NCBI GenBank assembly: GCA_030407005.1
Contig: JAUDYN010000007.1
Span: 1,798,001 to 1,862,000, forward strand
Direction of reading: 5' to 3'
DNA from: Desarmillaria ectypa
Lineage: Eukaryota; Basidiomycota; Agaricomycetes; Agaricales; Physalacriaceae
Length of the DNA: 64,000 nucleotides
Shown: one piece after another, positions 48,973-59,690 of the stretch
Position numbering within the stretch: the first letter of the stretch is position 1
Layout of the letters: each line of letters begins with the position of its first letter
The notes under the pieces: generated by a model
Seen by the model: the letters and a program-made list of their open reading frames with translations, nothing else
Told to the model about the DNA's origin: nothing
Databases searched by the model: none
Translations under genes and position numbers: made by a program

Positions 48973-49453
48973 GTATGAAATTTGAATAACGAGCAGTGTT
49001 GAAGAACCAAGAATGGTCCATTCGCAATGGCGCATTCGTGTATAAAGCAGGTGTCTAGAAACTGGTAAAGACGGTTTCTGTGTAGTAATGACTGGGTGCG
49101 ATGTACACCCAGCGCAGAATATATTGCAAGAGGGAACCGAGAGGACTGAGTAGAACGTCGGTGATCACATCATTTCTAAGTGCTTTTTGATTTCGTTCAA
49201 GCGCAAAAGACTGAGTGCACCAGGAGGGCTCAACTAAAGCTATCCGGCGCCCGGAGCGGCTAGCTGCAACTTCGAACTGAGAGCTACAGAGTCGACGTTG
49301 TACTAGGTAGCCGTGCCGAATTTGAAACTTGGTAGCAGAACTTTGGCAGGACAAAGACAACAAAGAAGCTCAAAATTCAAGCTGTGACACGTCGCGTCAC
49401 AACCTTCGTTACTTCGACCACCACCACCACCTTCATCGTTCTACCCCAATAAA
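48973..49453. other. intergenic spacer
   Basis: About 480 bp between two same-strand genes. The last 60 bases before the NASP start carry CAC-repeat and pyrimidine-rich leader sequence. No gene is visible. Confidence 0.45.
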
Positions 49454-50961
49454 ATGGCATCGTAAGTATACATCTACTGGCACAATACTCTGGAAATTAC
49501 AGTATATTTTCACAGAAGTTCAGCAGAAGCCGCACCCAAGGATACGCCGGAACGCAGTACGACAGTGGAGGCTGCCATCGAGAAAGGACAACGCGCCTTT
49601 GCACTCAAGAAATACGAGCAAGCAGTGGATCATTATGCTACCGCACTTGAACTCTTGCAAGTTCCGCGTCTACCTTTCATACTTGCGCGTTTTGACGCGT
49701 TTTTCTTCCTTTCTCCAGCACTGACGTTCATGGGGATGATGCACCAGGGATAGAAGATCTCTACTTCGCATACGGAAAGGCACTGCTTGAAAATGCTATT
49801 GCGCAGAATTCTGTGTTGGGCAAGGAGCAACCTGAAGAGAACGCCGAGGACAACAATGGTGTGTCGTGCTACTCGCTACTGTCTGGCTTTGGACTAATGT
49901 CACGATGCCAGCACCGGGCGGCTCCGGATCGTCAGCAAAGGGCCCTATTCTTTCTTTCTCAGGAGACGTAGAAGACACGGAAGACGGCACGGTTGACTTG
50001 TTTGCCCAGACCATAGAGAGCGCCCAGCAGGAGGCTGCTGCCGCCGCCGAGGATGATGAGGACGACGATGCGGAGCCAGAGGACGACTTTAATGCTGCTT
50101 GGGAAGTTCTGGACCTGGCCCGTGCTATCTATGAGAAGCAGAAGGCATCGAACGACGATGAGCAGGTGGGCCTCAAGTTGGCAGATACGTATATCACTCT
50201 TGGCGACGTGTCTTTGGAAACGGGTGTGCTTGTTTTTTATCAGTTGCTGATATCACCTTAACTACTCTTCCTTTCACTCTTTAGAGAAATTTGACCAGGC
50301 AGTCACAGATTATGAGTCTGCTTTGGCCTTGAAAGTCGAATTGCTACCATTTTCGTCACGTCAAATCGCAGAGGCTCATTACAAGCTCAGTATCGTGCTT
50401 GACCTCACATCCGGTCGACTCGCAGACTCCATTCTTCATGCAGAGAAGGCTTTACAGAGCCTCGAGAGCAGACTTACTGAGCTACAGAATGCGCTACCCA
50501 ATTCCTCGACTCTACCTCCGCCTACCCAGCAGGATTCTAAAGGGAAAGGAAAGGCAAAACCTGTCAGCAAAGACGCCGTCGGGAGGTTGACGACGAATCA
50601 GATAGAAAACGAGATCAAGGAGTTGAAGGGTTTGAAGGACGACCTCGTTTTGAAGGTATGGCGTTCTATTTGTATTGCTTTCAACATTCTAACTGCTGGT
50701 CAGATCGAGGAATTGAAGACTTCGCCAAACGAAAGCGTCACAGAGAGTGCTCCCGCTATGGTTGCGCATGCACTTGACAGGGAGCTCAACGCTGGTTCGG
50801 CAGTGGTGCCCAACCAAGAGCCCATAGTCAATGATTTGACTTCGATGGTCATGAAGAAAAAGAAAAAGGTCCCTGAGGACACTTCTGCCGCCAAACGCAA
50901 GGCGGAAGACGACGCTCAAGATTCCAACTGTGAGAAGAAGCCCAAGGTTGATTCTTCATAA
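49454..50961 (+). CDS. NASP: NASP/Hif1/Sim3-type TPR histone H3 chaperone
   Basis: Exon 1 is ATGGCATC (49454-49461) followed by a short intron; the protein begins MASSSAEAAPKDTPERSTTV. The first TPR follows (AIEKGQRAFALKKYEQAVDH, then DLYFAYGKALLENAIAQNS), a very acidic insertion (AAEDDEDDDAEPEDD, typical of the SHNi-TPR histone-binding loop), DFNAAWEVLDLARAIYEKQK, YITLGDVSLETEKFDQAVTD and YKLSIVLDLTSGRLADSILH. The C-terminus has a coiled coil (ENEIKELKGLKDDLVLKIEE) and a basic nuclear signal (MKKKKKVPED, then KRKAEDD). These chaperones hold H3-H4 for acetylation and delivery to chromatin. It converges with PRO2, with 94 bp between stops. Confidence 0.9.
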
Positions 50962-51055
50962 TATCACGGACAGATGCACCGATAACGACACGTAGATACT
51001 GACATGGTATATATCCTTACATCCTTTTGTATCATCACTGAAATCTACTATCCTA

Positions 51056-52562
51056 CTAAAAAGGGACTGCTTTCGCAGTTATGGGTTTATGCTTGAACGA
51101 CTTTTTACCAGCGCCAAACTCCCCAACAATATGGCCCTTATCAGCTTTGCTTCTGAGCATATACTTGTAGATAACGAGGCCCTCCAGTCCCACAGGTCCT
51201 CTGGCATGTATTCTTCCTGTGCTGATGCCTACCTCGGTACCAAAGCCGTAACGGAATCCGTCCGCGAATCGGCTACTGGCGTTGACAAAGGTGCCGGCGG
51301 AATCTACACCGCGAGTGAAGACCGACGCAGCCTGTTCGTTTTCAGTAACGATAACGTCCGTGTGATGTGATGAATGGGAGTTAATGAACCGGATGGCGTC
51401 CTGAAGAGAAGGAGTCGAGGCGACGGATATTGTGAGGCTTAGATGCTCTGTCGCAAATGAAGAATCGTCCGCTGGTTGGACGAATGCGTCGAAGCCCTCT
51501 AATGACCTGACAGTGTCGAGCGTAGAAGGATCACATTGCAAATGCACCTTGAATTCAATCAGCGCTTTCGCGACCGCAGGCCATATTGTTTTGAGTAGAG
51601 ATTCGTGCACGATGAGGAATTCCGCCGCATTGCAAGCTGATGGGTAATCGGTCTAGTGGATTATCAGACGAGGAACTTCAGTGGCAATGATAAACAAAAG
51701 ACCTTGGAATCGACGACAACTCGAACCGCCTTTTCGACGTCCGCAGTTTCGTCGAGGTAGACAGAACACAGGCCGTCTGCGTGGCCCATTACAGGAATTC
51801 GAGTATTGCTTTGGATGTTTTTGACGAGACTGTTGCTTCCGCGAGGGATGACTAGATCTATGTATCGGTCTAGTCCCAGCAAGGAAGAAACCTCTGCGCG
51901 TGTTTGAACTGTCTGAATATACGTTTGAGGAAGAGACGTCTTCGATAAACCCTCTGAGATTGCTTTCGATAAAAGTACAGCAGTTCGTGTTGATTCCTTT
52001 CCGCCTTTTAATATAGCAGCATTGCCTACATATAATTGATATCCTTTGTATTTATGAAGAAAAGAACGTAAAACTCACCAGATTTTATTGCCAAAGACGC
52101 GATATTCACTACCACCTCCGGTCGCGATTCAAAAATTACCAGAAGGACGCCGATTGGGCACGACACCCTGTACAATTCCAGATCATCGTCCAGCTCGGAG
52201 GCATATGTGACCACTGAGGTCGGATCTGGAAGTACAGCGACATCTCGGACGCCTTGAAGCATCGAGTCCCACTTGTCTCCCTTTGACAAGTCCAGTCTTT
52301 TCATCATAGACTCGTTCATTCTGCCAGCATCAACCTCTCCTCGTGCAGCCTGCCGATGAATGAGATCATTGACATTTAAAATCGGACCAGTACGTACTTG
52401 CAAATCGTCTGCGTTTGCGGAGAGGATTTCATTTTTATTGGCCTGGAGAGCAACACAGATGGAATGGAGAGCCTTGACACGTTCTTCAGCCGCGATGAGC
52501 TGCGATGCCTCGAATGCTTGCTTTGCCGCCTTTGCAATTTCGACTGAGTCGGAAGTTGCCAT
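51056..52562 (-). CDS. PRO2: gamma-glutamyl phosphate reductase (glutamate-5-semialdehyde dehydrogenase)
   Basis: Starts MATSDSVEIAKAAKQAFEAS at 52562. Four exons carry the ProA hallmarks: VRDVAVLPDPTSVVTYASEL, CPIGVLLVIFESRPEVVVNI, DRYIDLVIPRGSNSLVKNIQ, IPVMGHADGLCSVYLDETAD, DYPSACNAAEFLIVHESLL with the catalytic Cys, and FADGFRYGFGTEVGISTGRI near the end. The product ends KPITAKAVPF. It reduces gamma-glutamyl phosphate with NADPH to glutamate semialdehyde, step two of proline synthesis, in the cytosol. Its length matches the family and all expected motifs are intact. Confidence 0.97.
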
Positions 52563-52617
52563 GTTTGAGGGAAGAGTTAAAGTTGGGCTCGGCTATTGCG
52601 GCCCTGTGTCGTAATGT

Positions 52618-53223
52618 CATTCGACGATTTAGGCTCTAAATTCTTAGAGGAAGAACTTTTTTGCGGCTCCAGGACTTGGGTACGGCTATCATCCCGTGGC
52701 TCTTGGTCAATACCTACAGCCTTCTCCCTTAAATTTCCGTATCGTTCGCAAGGTGCATCAGTCACTCACTGTACATAGTTTTCTGAGTATTCTCGCGAGT
52801 CGACAATCCTCGAAATGGTTGGAAAGTACCGTCGTCAACCCCGGGTATCCTCATGTCCTGCATATCTGCCAAATCTTCAATACCTATAGTCAAATTAGTG
52901 TTCATAACTGCAACTGACGTTCTGGGATCGTCCCTAGGATAGGACAGTCAAATATGGTGTTCTCCCTTGCAATCACAAAACGCATCATAAGGCAGACATT
53001 GTTAACGCTCCAGCTTCTTCATAATTGTGGTTTTGTCCACGACGGTGAGTTTTCATCACTCTTTGGAGCTTGTACCATCTTCTGGACATCTTCTTCAGAC
53101 ATCAAAACCAATAACATCATGGCAGTCATGCTGGAATGCTCACCGAGGATATACAAATATACATTGAAATCCATCCCACAGAGATGTCTACAGAATTATG
53201 CAGATCCTTCGAGTTGGCGTTGA
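52618..53223 (+). pseudogene. decayed SRPK-like Ser/Thr kinase gene fragment
   Basis: Two open pieces show the order of a basidiomycete SRPK-type kinase: GYGYHPVALGQYLQPSPLNF then RIVRKV (about 52685-52750, matching the YHPV-x-GD...YRIVRKLG start of the kinase), PGYPHVLHICQIFN (about 52839-52882), then in another frame FSLAITKRIIRQTLLTLQLL, HNCGFVHD and, across an apparently preserved intron (donor GTGAGT after 53043), DIKTNNIM. The glycine loop, the ATP lysine, the DFG region and the whole C-lobe are missing, and a stop (about 52916) separates the parts. I read it as a broken remnant rather than a working kinase. It begins only about 55 bp from the PRO2 start. Confidence 0.7.
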
Positions 53224-53416
53224 TGACTACGACACGTTACATTTTTGGTCGAAGTCAATGATTTGATTACGCATAAGATATAGATACTAAAAAGGTACAG
53301 TGTCCCGAACGTGAATATACAAAAATACTGAGCCTGTGCAGCCGGATAGCGTGGATTGCGAGAACAGTATGTATATAGAATCCCCAAAACTATTGAAAAA
53401 AGAACGTGGTATATTG

Positions 53417-56400
53417 TTAGATCAAGGACGTTGTCGTGCTCTGTGGTTGCACACCACTATTGGCATTAAAAGGCGACCCAAAAGCCCCAGCTCCAGACAT
53501 GCCAAAGAGGTTTCCGCCCATATGCTGAGCATTAGCTGGGCCACCTAGTCCCGATGTGGGTGTCTGAAACAGAGATGCGCCTCCAGTTGTCAAACCGTTC
53601 ACCGAGGACGCGCGGAAAGGATTGGCCACTGAACCTGTCATCTGTGGACGCAAGCCTACACCAAGCGTCGACCTTGGCTGCCCCATAGCACCGAAAGCTC
53701 CTGTTGGCTGTGAATTCAAGGCGCCTATGCCTCCTGGTTGCGTCCCGGGGTTAACATTGTTTTGGTTCTGGTCGCCAGGCAGTGAACTCATAGCCCCCAA
53801 ACCGGTCAAATGTGTGTTGAAAGGGAACCCTCCTGTCTGCTGGGATGCCGGCGATCCCGACGATGGGGGACTGGTCGCCGTTCCATTACCGGTCGCAGCA
53901 GGCGTCGTCGGTGCCGACTGAGGAATAGGCGGTAATGATTCCAATAAAGAAGCACCGAAAGAAGATGATGGTTTAAACGGCTTGAGTCCAGGGAACCCTG
54001 TCACCTGCGATTTTAATGAAGGTGCGAGAGAGATGGATGGCGAAGAAGAAGCATTTGTGGCACCCGTCTGCTGGGACGACAGTGACGACGACCACAGGGA
54101 ATCCGAAAAGGTAGAACCTGCCGTTGTTGTTGACGTATTCTGAGAATTCAGGAAACCTGATGACGAAGTGGGCTTTTCAGAACCGGAAGGTTTGAATGCG
54201 AAAGAAGAAGCGACGCTGGAAATGTCCGTGGCGCCAGGATTAAGACTGCTATTACCGAAAGAGAAATTACTTTGTCCGTTGGGCTGCGAATGCGTAGGCG
54301 GACTTGATGGGTTGGATTGTGGCTGAGCCTGGTTCGTAAGGTTCCCGTTCACATGCATACCCATGGCAAGCTCCATTAGTGTTGGTTGTTTAGGTACTGG
54401 TGGTGGCGGTGTCGCAACTCGACCGAATGGGTTTCTCGTTCCAGTCTGGTGTGTTTTGATCGGTTGAGCAACCGGGGGAGACGTTGAACTCGAAGGCGAC
54501 GATGGATTGAAAGACGTCAAGGGCGTCGACGCTGGTCTGGCGGGTACGTTCGCGTGGCCCTGGAATGCTGATGTCTGATGTGCAGGTGAAACGAACGAAG
54601 AAGTGGTAGAAAACGGTTGGGAATTCATTAAAGAGGGCCCACCAAATGCACCCTGACCTTGGTTCTGAGTAGGTGCGTTCATCATGGCATTCGCATCCAT
54701 GAAAGGAGCACCAGTCTGCTGCAATTGCAAACCACCACCTCCTCCTACACCAAACAAAGCCATTCCTGTCGTTTGAGGAAGTAACATGCTTTGGCGGAAC
54801 GGGTTAGCACCGGTGGGTTGCGGCTGCAAAAAGCCTTGTGGTTGTTGGACTTGCGGTGATAGCTGGGGCTGGCCTGTCGGTTGAGGAAGGAAGGAGGAAA
54901 ATGGACGATGGCCTGTTGGTTGCAGCTGTAGCCGAGGAGTAGGTGCTGAAAGACCAAACGGATTCGGCGCTGGTCCACCCATAGAAAAGCCCGTGGCCTG
55001 AAGCTGCATCTGTTGCGGAGCTTGCATGAATGGCTGCCCGGTCACTTGTCGTTGAGTGAATGGGTTAACGGTACCCTGTTGCTGGTAATGATTGGCATTG
55101 GGACTTAGAGATAAGGGGTGAGACGTGTTCAGGAATGGCAAGGGAAAAAACCAACCTGCTCGCTTGAGCATTGGACATTTGGGGCTCTTCCTCTTCGATG
55201 GTAGAGAAAAAGTCGATCACTGGGTCGTTAGTAGAACCAGGTTGAGCGCCGGATTTATTACTTGTGGAAGCCGGGGGTGAGGTGGAGGTTGAGGCTGACA
55301 CAAAGTTCTAGTATCCACAGAGAAATAAAGAGCCCTTTGGACGCACCAGTCTCCGGTTTCTTGGGAGCAGGGCCACCCTTCGACCCCCGCTCTGCTAATT
55401 CCTTGTTAGTCTTGTATTCTATTCTGTTTTGTTCGAAATTAGGATCGTCGAGGTACTCTTGCAAGGCGCCGGCTAGCGACACTGGAGCCTAGTAGATCAG
55501 ATGTCAGGACGGTACCGGAGGTAATATTGCTGTCCCTACGTGTTTCAAATTGGGAACGGGCACATTGAGAATATTCAAGAGCTTCTTTGCTACTCCAAGA
55601 TATTCGACAACTTTTTCTGTTTGTTGACAGAAATGTCTGTATAAGCTAAGGGCTTCTTTGGCGTCCACATGCGACATCTCAAAATAGTGCTCTACACACT
55701 ATTCAGGAAAAGAAACGGGACAGACCAGATAGCACCTACCTAGTACGTTGATGACACCCTCATTTCCAGCCTGGAAAAGGATGAGAAGATCTTTGACTAA
55801 CATTCGTAAGGCAGTGATGGTCAGTTCATCCTCTAAATCGTCGAGGTAGAACTAGGTCTCCAGTCAGTTTGACGAAAGAAGGAAAACAAAAATAGCGCAC
55901 CCTGCATTCCACTAAAGCATCAATCATCCTATGAACAGCTCGCGTCTCGCGTAACAAACCCTTCTCCACGGTCATTGACCGCAGCTTCCGGCCCATGATA
56001 GTCTTGCTTCTCGATGGAGCAGCTGATTGAGCGGACTTGCCTCTTTTACTATTGCCCCGATACCCGTCCTCCTCTATTGACTGTGAATTGCGCATATCCC
56101 TGTTCGACTCTGCCTGGACCCGCACGGCGTCGTGCTTGAGATCTCTGTACGCGCGTATCCGGGATTCAAGATAGACAGCATAATTCTGTAGATTTTCGGG
56201 TGCCGCGTAGCCTGTAGTATGGTCAGCATGAACCCGGGTGACCGGCAAAACGCGGACCTTCCCAGTTGCCAGCGGAGACATTGGAGAGGCGCAGGACCTC
56301 AGAAGATGAGAGATAAGACAGAACATTATCGGTGGCGCCATTACGAATCATGGTATGCAGGACAATCAGGGCTTTGAACACAACCTAACATGACAGCATC

Positions 56401-56655
56401 CATGAATGACGTTCAGTTGGAAAAGGTCAGGGAACATACAATTGCATTAGGCTCCCGAAACCGTGGAGACAGGGCCTTGCAGACGTCATGGACAGCACCA
56501 TCCTCGGACCATGTTGCAGCAATAATTGGGTCGAGATACTGGATAAATATGAGAACCACGATGCTCGGAAGGGACGAGAGAGTGTGAACCTTCGCTTTTG
56601 GTGGTGCAGCCTTTGGCTTGCAGGCCAATTTCACCACCTTGTCGTAGCTCGACAT
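53417..56655 (-). CDS. YAP1801: AP180/CALM-type ANTH-domain clathrin assembly adaptor
   Basis: Starts MSSYDKVVKLACKPKAAPPK at 56655. The ANTH domain spans the first exons (VVKLACKPKAAPPKAKVH lipid-binding patch; ALIVLHTMIRNGATDNVLSY; GYAAPENLQNYAVYLESRIR; HRMIDALVECRFYLDDLEDE; ITALRMLVKDLLILFQAGNE; VINVLEHYFEMSHVDAKEAL). After EEEEPQMSNAQASR the rest is a long Gln/Pro/Ser/Gly-rich tail containing five NPF motifs (VNPF, PNPF, ANPF, RNPF, ANPF) for EH-domain partners and many QxTG motifs. The family binds phosphatidylinositol 4,5-bisphosphate, recruits clathrin and sorts SNAREs in endocytosis. The stop lies at 53417. The tail is one large exon (53417-about 55100). Confidence 0.93.
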
Positions 56656-57252
56656 CGTAGATGATGGTCGGTCGGTACAGCAGGCAGGGACCTAGGCGAG
56701 ACTTGAAATTAATCCCACCCTTCCAGCTGCAATCTCCGGCTTGCCCGATGGGGACCTCAAATTCAAACTCAGAAATAGTAAGCCTTCTCGGCAACAAGCG
56801 GCATCTCTTCCTAATCGGCAGCTCCAACCGGCCTGTGCCATGCCGGCATATATGAGGTAGAGTTCGTCCGTTCTTTCCACGTAGTTCAAGGAGATTTGTT
56901 GACAGCAAAAAGCAACTGGGGCTGAAGATGGCTGTGCAGTCTGTGATCGTGCTCATACCGGAACGCATGGCTTACCAGTCCAAGGTTAGGTATGTGAAGG
57001 TTGGCGGTAATTGCTCTCGCCCTCCTGCTCTCTCATGTAGATAATCCCCAAGGCTTCAACTCTAAAAGGATTGTCGTAAATGTCCTTGTAGGACAGATAA
57101 CAAGGCAAGCAGGTTTTTACACATAAATTTAAAAACTGATAGTTTCCAGCGTTTCCACACTTCATCATCAGGAATGTGATACAGAGATAAGTATGCCGAA
57201 AATTAGCTGCTTTGTGTATCTACCCTCACTACTGTACATTCAAATTCGAGAA
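56656..57252. other. intergenic spacer
   Basis: About 600 bp between two minus-strand genes. The right part is A/T-rich. A minus-strand open frame crossing from 56968 into the AP180 start is a shadow of that gene. No feature is supported. Confidence 0.45.
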
Positions 57253-58168
57253 TTACCATAGAAATTCTCCCTTGTCACTCCAAAACAAGCCTAAGGGAAT
57301 GGACCAGTCAGACGATGAATAAGAAGTGACGAAGAAAACTCACATGTCTTGCCCTTATCTTCGGGCCCTAACAATGCCCAAGGAACAAGCACAGAAGCAC
57401 CTCCCTCCGTCGTTTTTCCACCCGGCCGGAAACCATTCAACTTGGTTGTTGTAAACCCAGGCGTGACTACATTCACTTTAATGTCCTCTTCTTCCAACTC
57501 CTTCGCCAACGCAATCGAGTAAGAGTTTGCTGCAGCTTTGCTCGTGTTGTATGCAACGACATGGAGGGAAGATCTCGGGCCGGCTTGGTGAGCATTAGAT
57601 GCCATGTCAGTTGTGTTGTTGACGATGCATGCGTAGCCTTTGGGAGCTGCACGTAAAAGAGGCAAAAATGCCTGCGTTGTCTGTATCAGACCATAGAAGT
57701 TAGGTTCAAATGCATTGCGAATCGTGGTGAGTGACACTGTGCTAGCTTGCTGGGGCTCTGACAGGTAACTCATACCTATTTGCCCTTATAATGAAGGTAT
57801 TATCATTATGACAAGATAGAGATGGCGCACCAGCGTTGTTGACTAGCGTGTCTAGTCTTCCCTCCGCCTTTTCGATGGTCTCTTTGGCAGCCTTGACTGA
57901 GGCTTCGTCTGTAATGTCGAGCTGAACGAACTTGGCATCGAGGTTGTGTTCCTTTTTCAGCTTTGCCCTGTTGAACAACCCATCAGCTTATCGCCCTGAG
58001 CGTGTGTCTGGAAACATACTGTGCCTCCTTCCCTGCATTTTCCTTCCTTGACGCCAGGTAGACGGTATGTCCTTTCTCCGCGAGGAGTCTGACGATATCG
58101 TAGCCGATTCCAGTGTTGGAACCGGTAACGAGAATAACACGCTTGTATTGGTCGTTCGGTGCAGTCAT
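57253..58168 (-). CDS. short-chain dehydrogenase/reductase (classical SDR)
   Basis: Starts MTAPNDQYKRVILVTGSNTG at 58168. It shows the cofactor motif TGSNTGIG, LASRKENAGKEA (Arg after the second strand suggests NADP preference), LDITDEASV, the NNAG strand end, and catalytic YNTSK with an upstream Ser region (NNTTDMASNAH). Introns lie near 57967-58020, 57775-57832 and 57291-57343; the last exon adds CLFWSDKGEFLW with TAA at 57253-57255. The overall pattern (TGSNTGIGYDIVRLLAEKG and VNVVTPGFTTTKLNGF) is that of carbonyl-reductase-like SDRs. The substrate is unknown. No targeting signal. Confidence 0.9.
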
Positions 58169-58446
58169 GGTGGTGATAGGAGAGAGACTCAGAGGGGTGC
58201 TCGGAACCAAGTGAGACCCAAAATTCAAATGTCTCCCGTTCCTCACAGTGCTGACTCATTGGGATGCCGTGGGATACCGCGTCGATTGTAATCCTCGTAA
58301 TGCAAAATGTATACGAGTCGATACTGGATGACGCAGTAACCAATGTATGGTGGAAGGAGACGCGCAAGTACGGCATTGAACTCTGCCGTTTTCGGCCGAT
58401 CACGCCCTACATGCGCCCACAAGTTGTATCACAATGCAATGCTATG

Positions 58447-59399
58447 TCAAGTTCGCACTATATACAGATAGTAGTGAAATGCCTCTCCCAGTTCTTTGAT
58501 GTGCAGTGAGGTTTCTGGTCTTGCAAGAAACCTCCTTCTGAAATGTGGTTGCCCAAACGTTAGATACACAAACACTCCAGTCGACTTTCGTAGAACCCTG
58601 AGAGAGATCTGATAAACCACCGCCAAAAACAGATACTCATAGAAATAGAGACTAACCTAATCACCTCGTCCACTTCCTTTGTACAGTCGCTCACCACCTG
58701 TTCCGGGGGATCCTAGGTTGATCTTTGGTCAGAGACCGTACACAAGTTCAAAACATCGCGCCGCTTCAGCACAACGTACCCAGACATCTCCCTTGACTGT
58801 CATCATGGCATCCATGGTCCCTTTATCGATGGCGACATCGAAGTGATCATTGCAAAATTCCAGTTCACGGACGTCCATGACGCGCCCTATGTTCAAAGGG
58901 ATTCAATCAGTCCAGTATACGTAGTAATTTTAAACACAATGTCCTTACATTCCATTTCAGGTCGATCTACCCCGTGTCGCTTTTGCATTTGTTCGATCAC
59001 AACAGAAGAATACTGTACAAATGTCGGAATGTGCCAGAGAAGACCAAGAACGGTGCAGAGACTTACATCCACATTGACAATATTCTTATATCCGTCATCA
59101 TACATCTGGAAAGACAATTGAACCAGTGTTTGAATAAATGAATACACGTCTGATTCACATCTTCTGAAAGAGTGGAGTTGCCGCATCCCAGCATCAAAAT
59201 TTTAGATGTCTTATCCGGAATAAGCCCGCGAAGCAAGTCTGCAATGTCCGAGTACTTCTTGAACCAGTCAAAAGATTTGTTATCGGACTCTCTATAGCGA
59301 TTATTTCGAGTGGTTAGTAGGTGAAAATAAATATTGGGAGCGGAGCGAACGCTTGGTATCGTTGATCCCTTCAGTGCGATTCACATCGTCAGTCAACAT
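58447..59399 (-). CDS. SAM-dependent methyltransferase, eEF1A-lysine methyltransferase (EEF1AKMT4/METTL13-like)
   Basis: Assembled from short exons: ESDNKSFDWFKKYSDIADLL, ILMLGCGNSTLSED (SAM motif I), MYDDGYKNIVNVD, YSSVVIEQMQKRHGVDRPEM, MDVRELEFCNDHFDVAIDKG with TMDAMM, DPPEQVVSDCTKEVDEVIR, and the last exon ISLRVLRKSTGVFVYLTFGQ with PHFRRRFLARPETSLHIKEL and GEAFHYYLYIVRT, TGA 58447-58449. The order and motifs match human EEF1AKMT4, which methylates a lysine of elongation factor eEF1A. The 5' end is uncertain: ATG at 59399 gives MLTDDVNRTEGINDTK, but joining it to ESDNK needs a poor donor; an upstream ATG near 59456 is possible. The usual YWDxRY motif was not found cleanly. Confidence 0.85.
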
Positions 59400-59690
59400 C
59401 TGGGTAGGTGAGGCGATATCCGAAAGGAGTTCTCACCAATAGTTTTTTGTTCCATACTGTTCATTCTTTTCTGGGAGATTGTCCATATATACACCCGGAT
59501 GTGATGATGGTCAAGAAAAAGGAATGTTGATCGAACTCGATCACGATCAACCACTCGAAATGGCTCCCAGGTCAAAGAATTATTCCTATTACATTATATA
59601 TGAATAGACATTAGTATGTACAATAAAATATATTATCTAAGTAAACATGGTATCGATGAACTTTTACTCGAGTTTGCATTTGGTGAGGTA

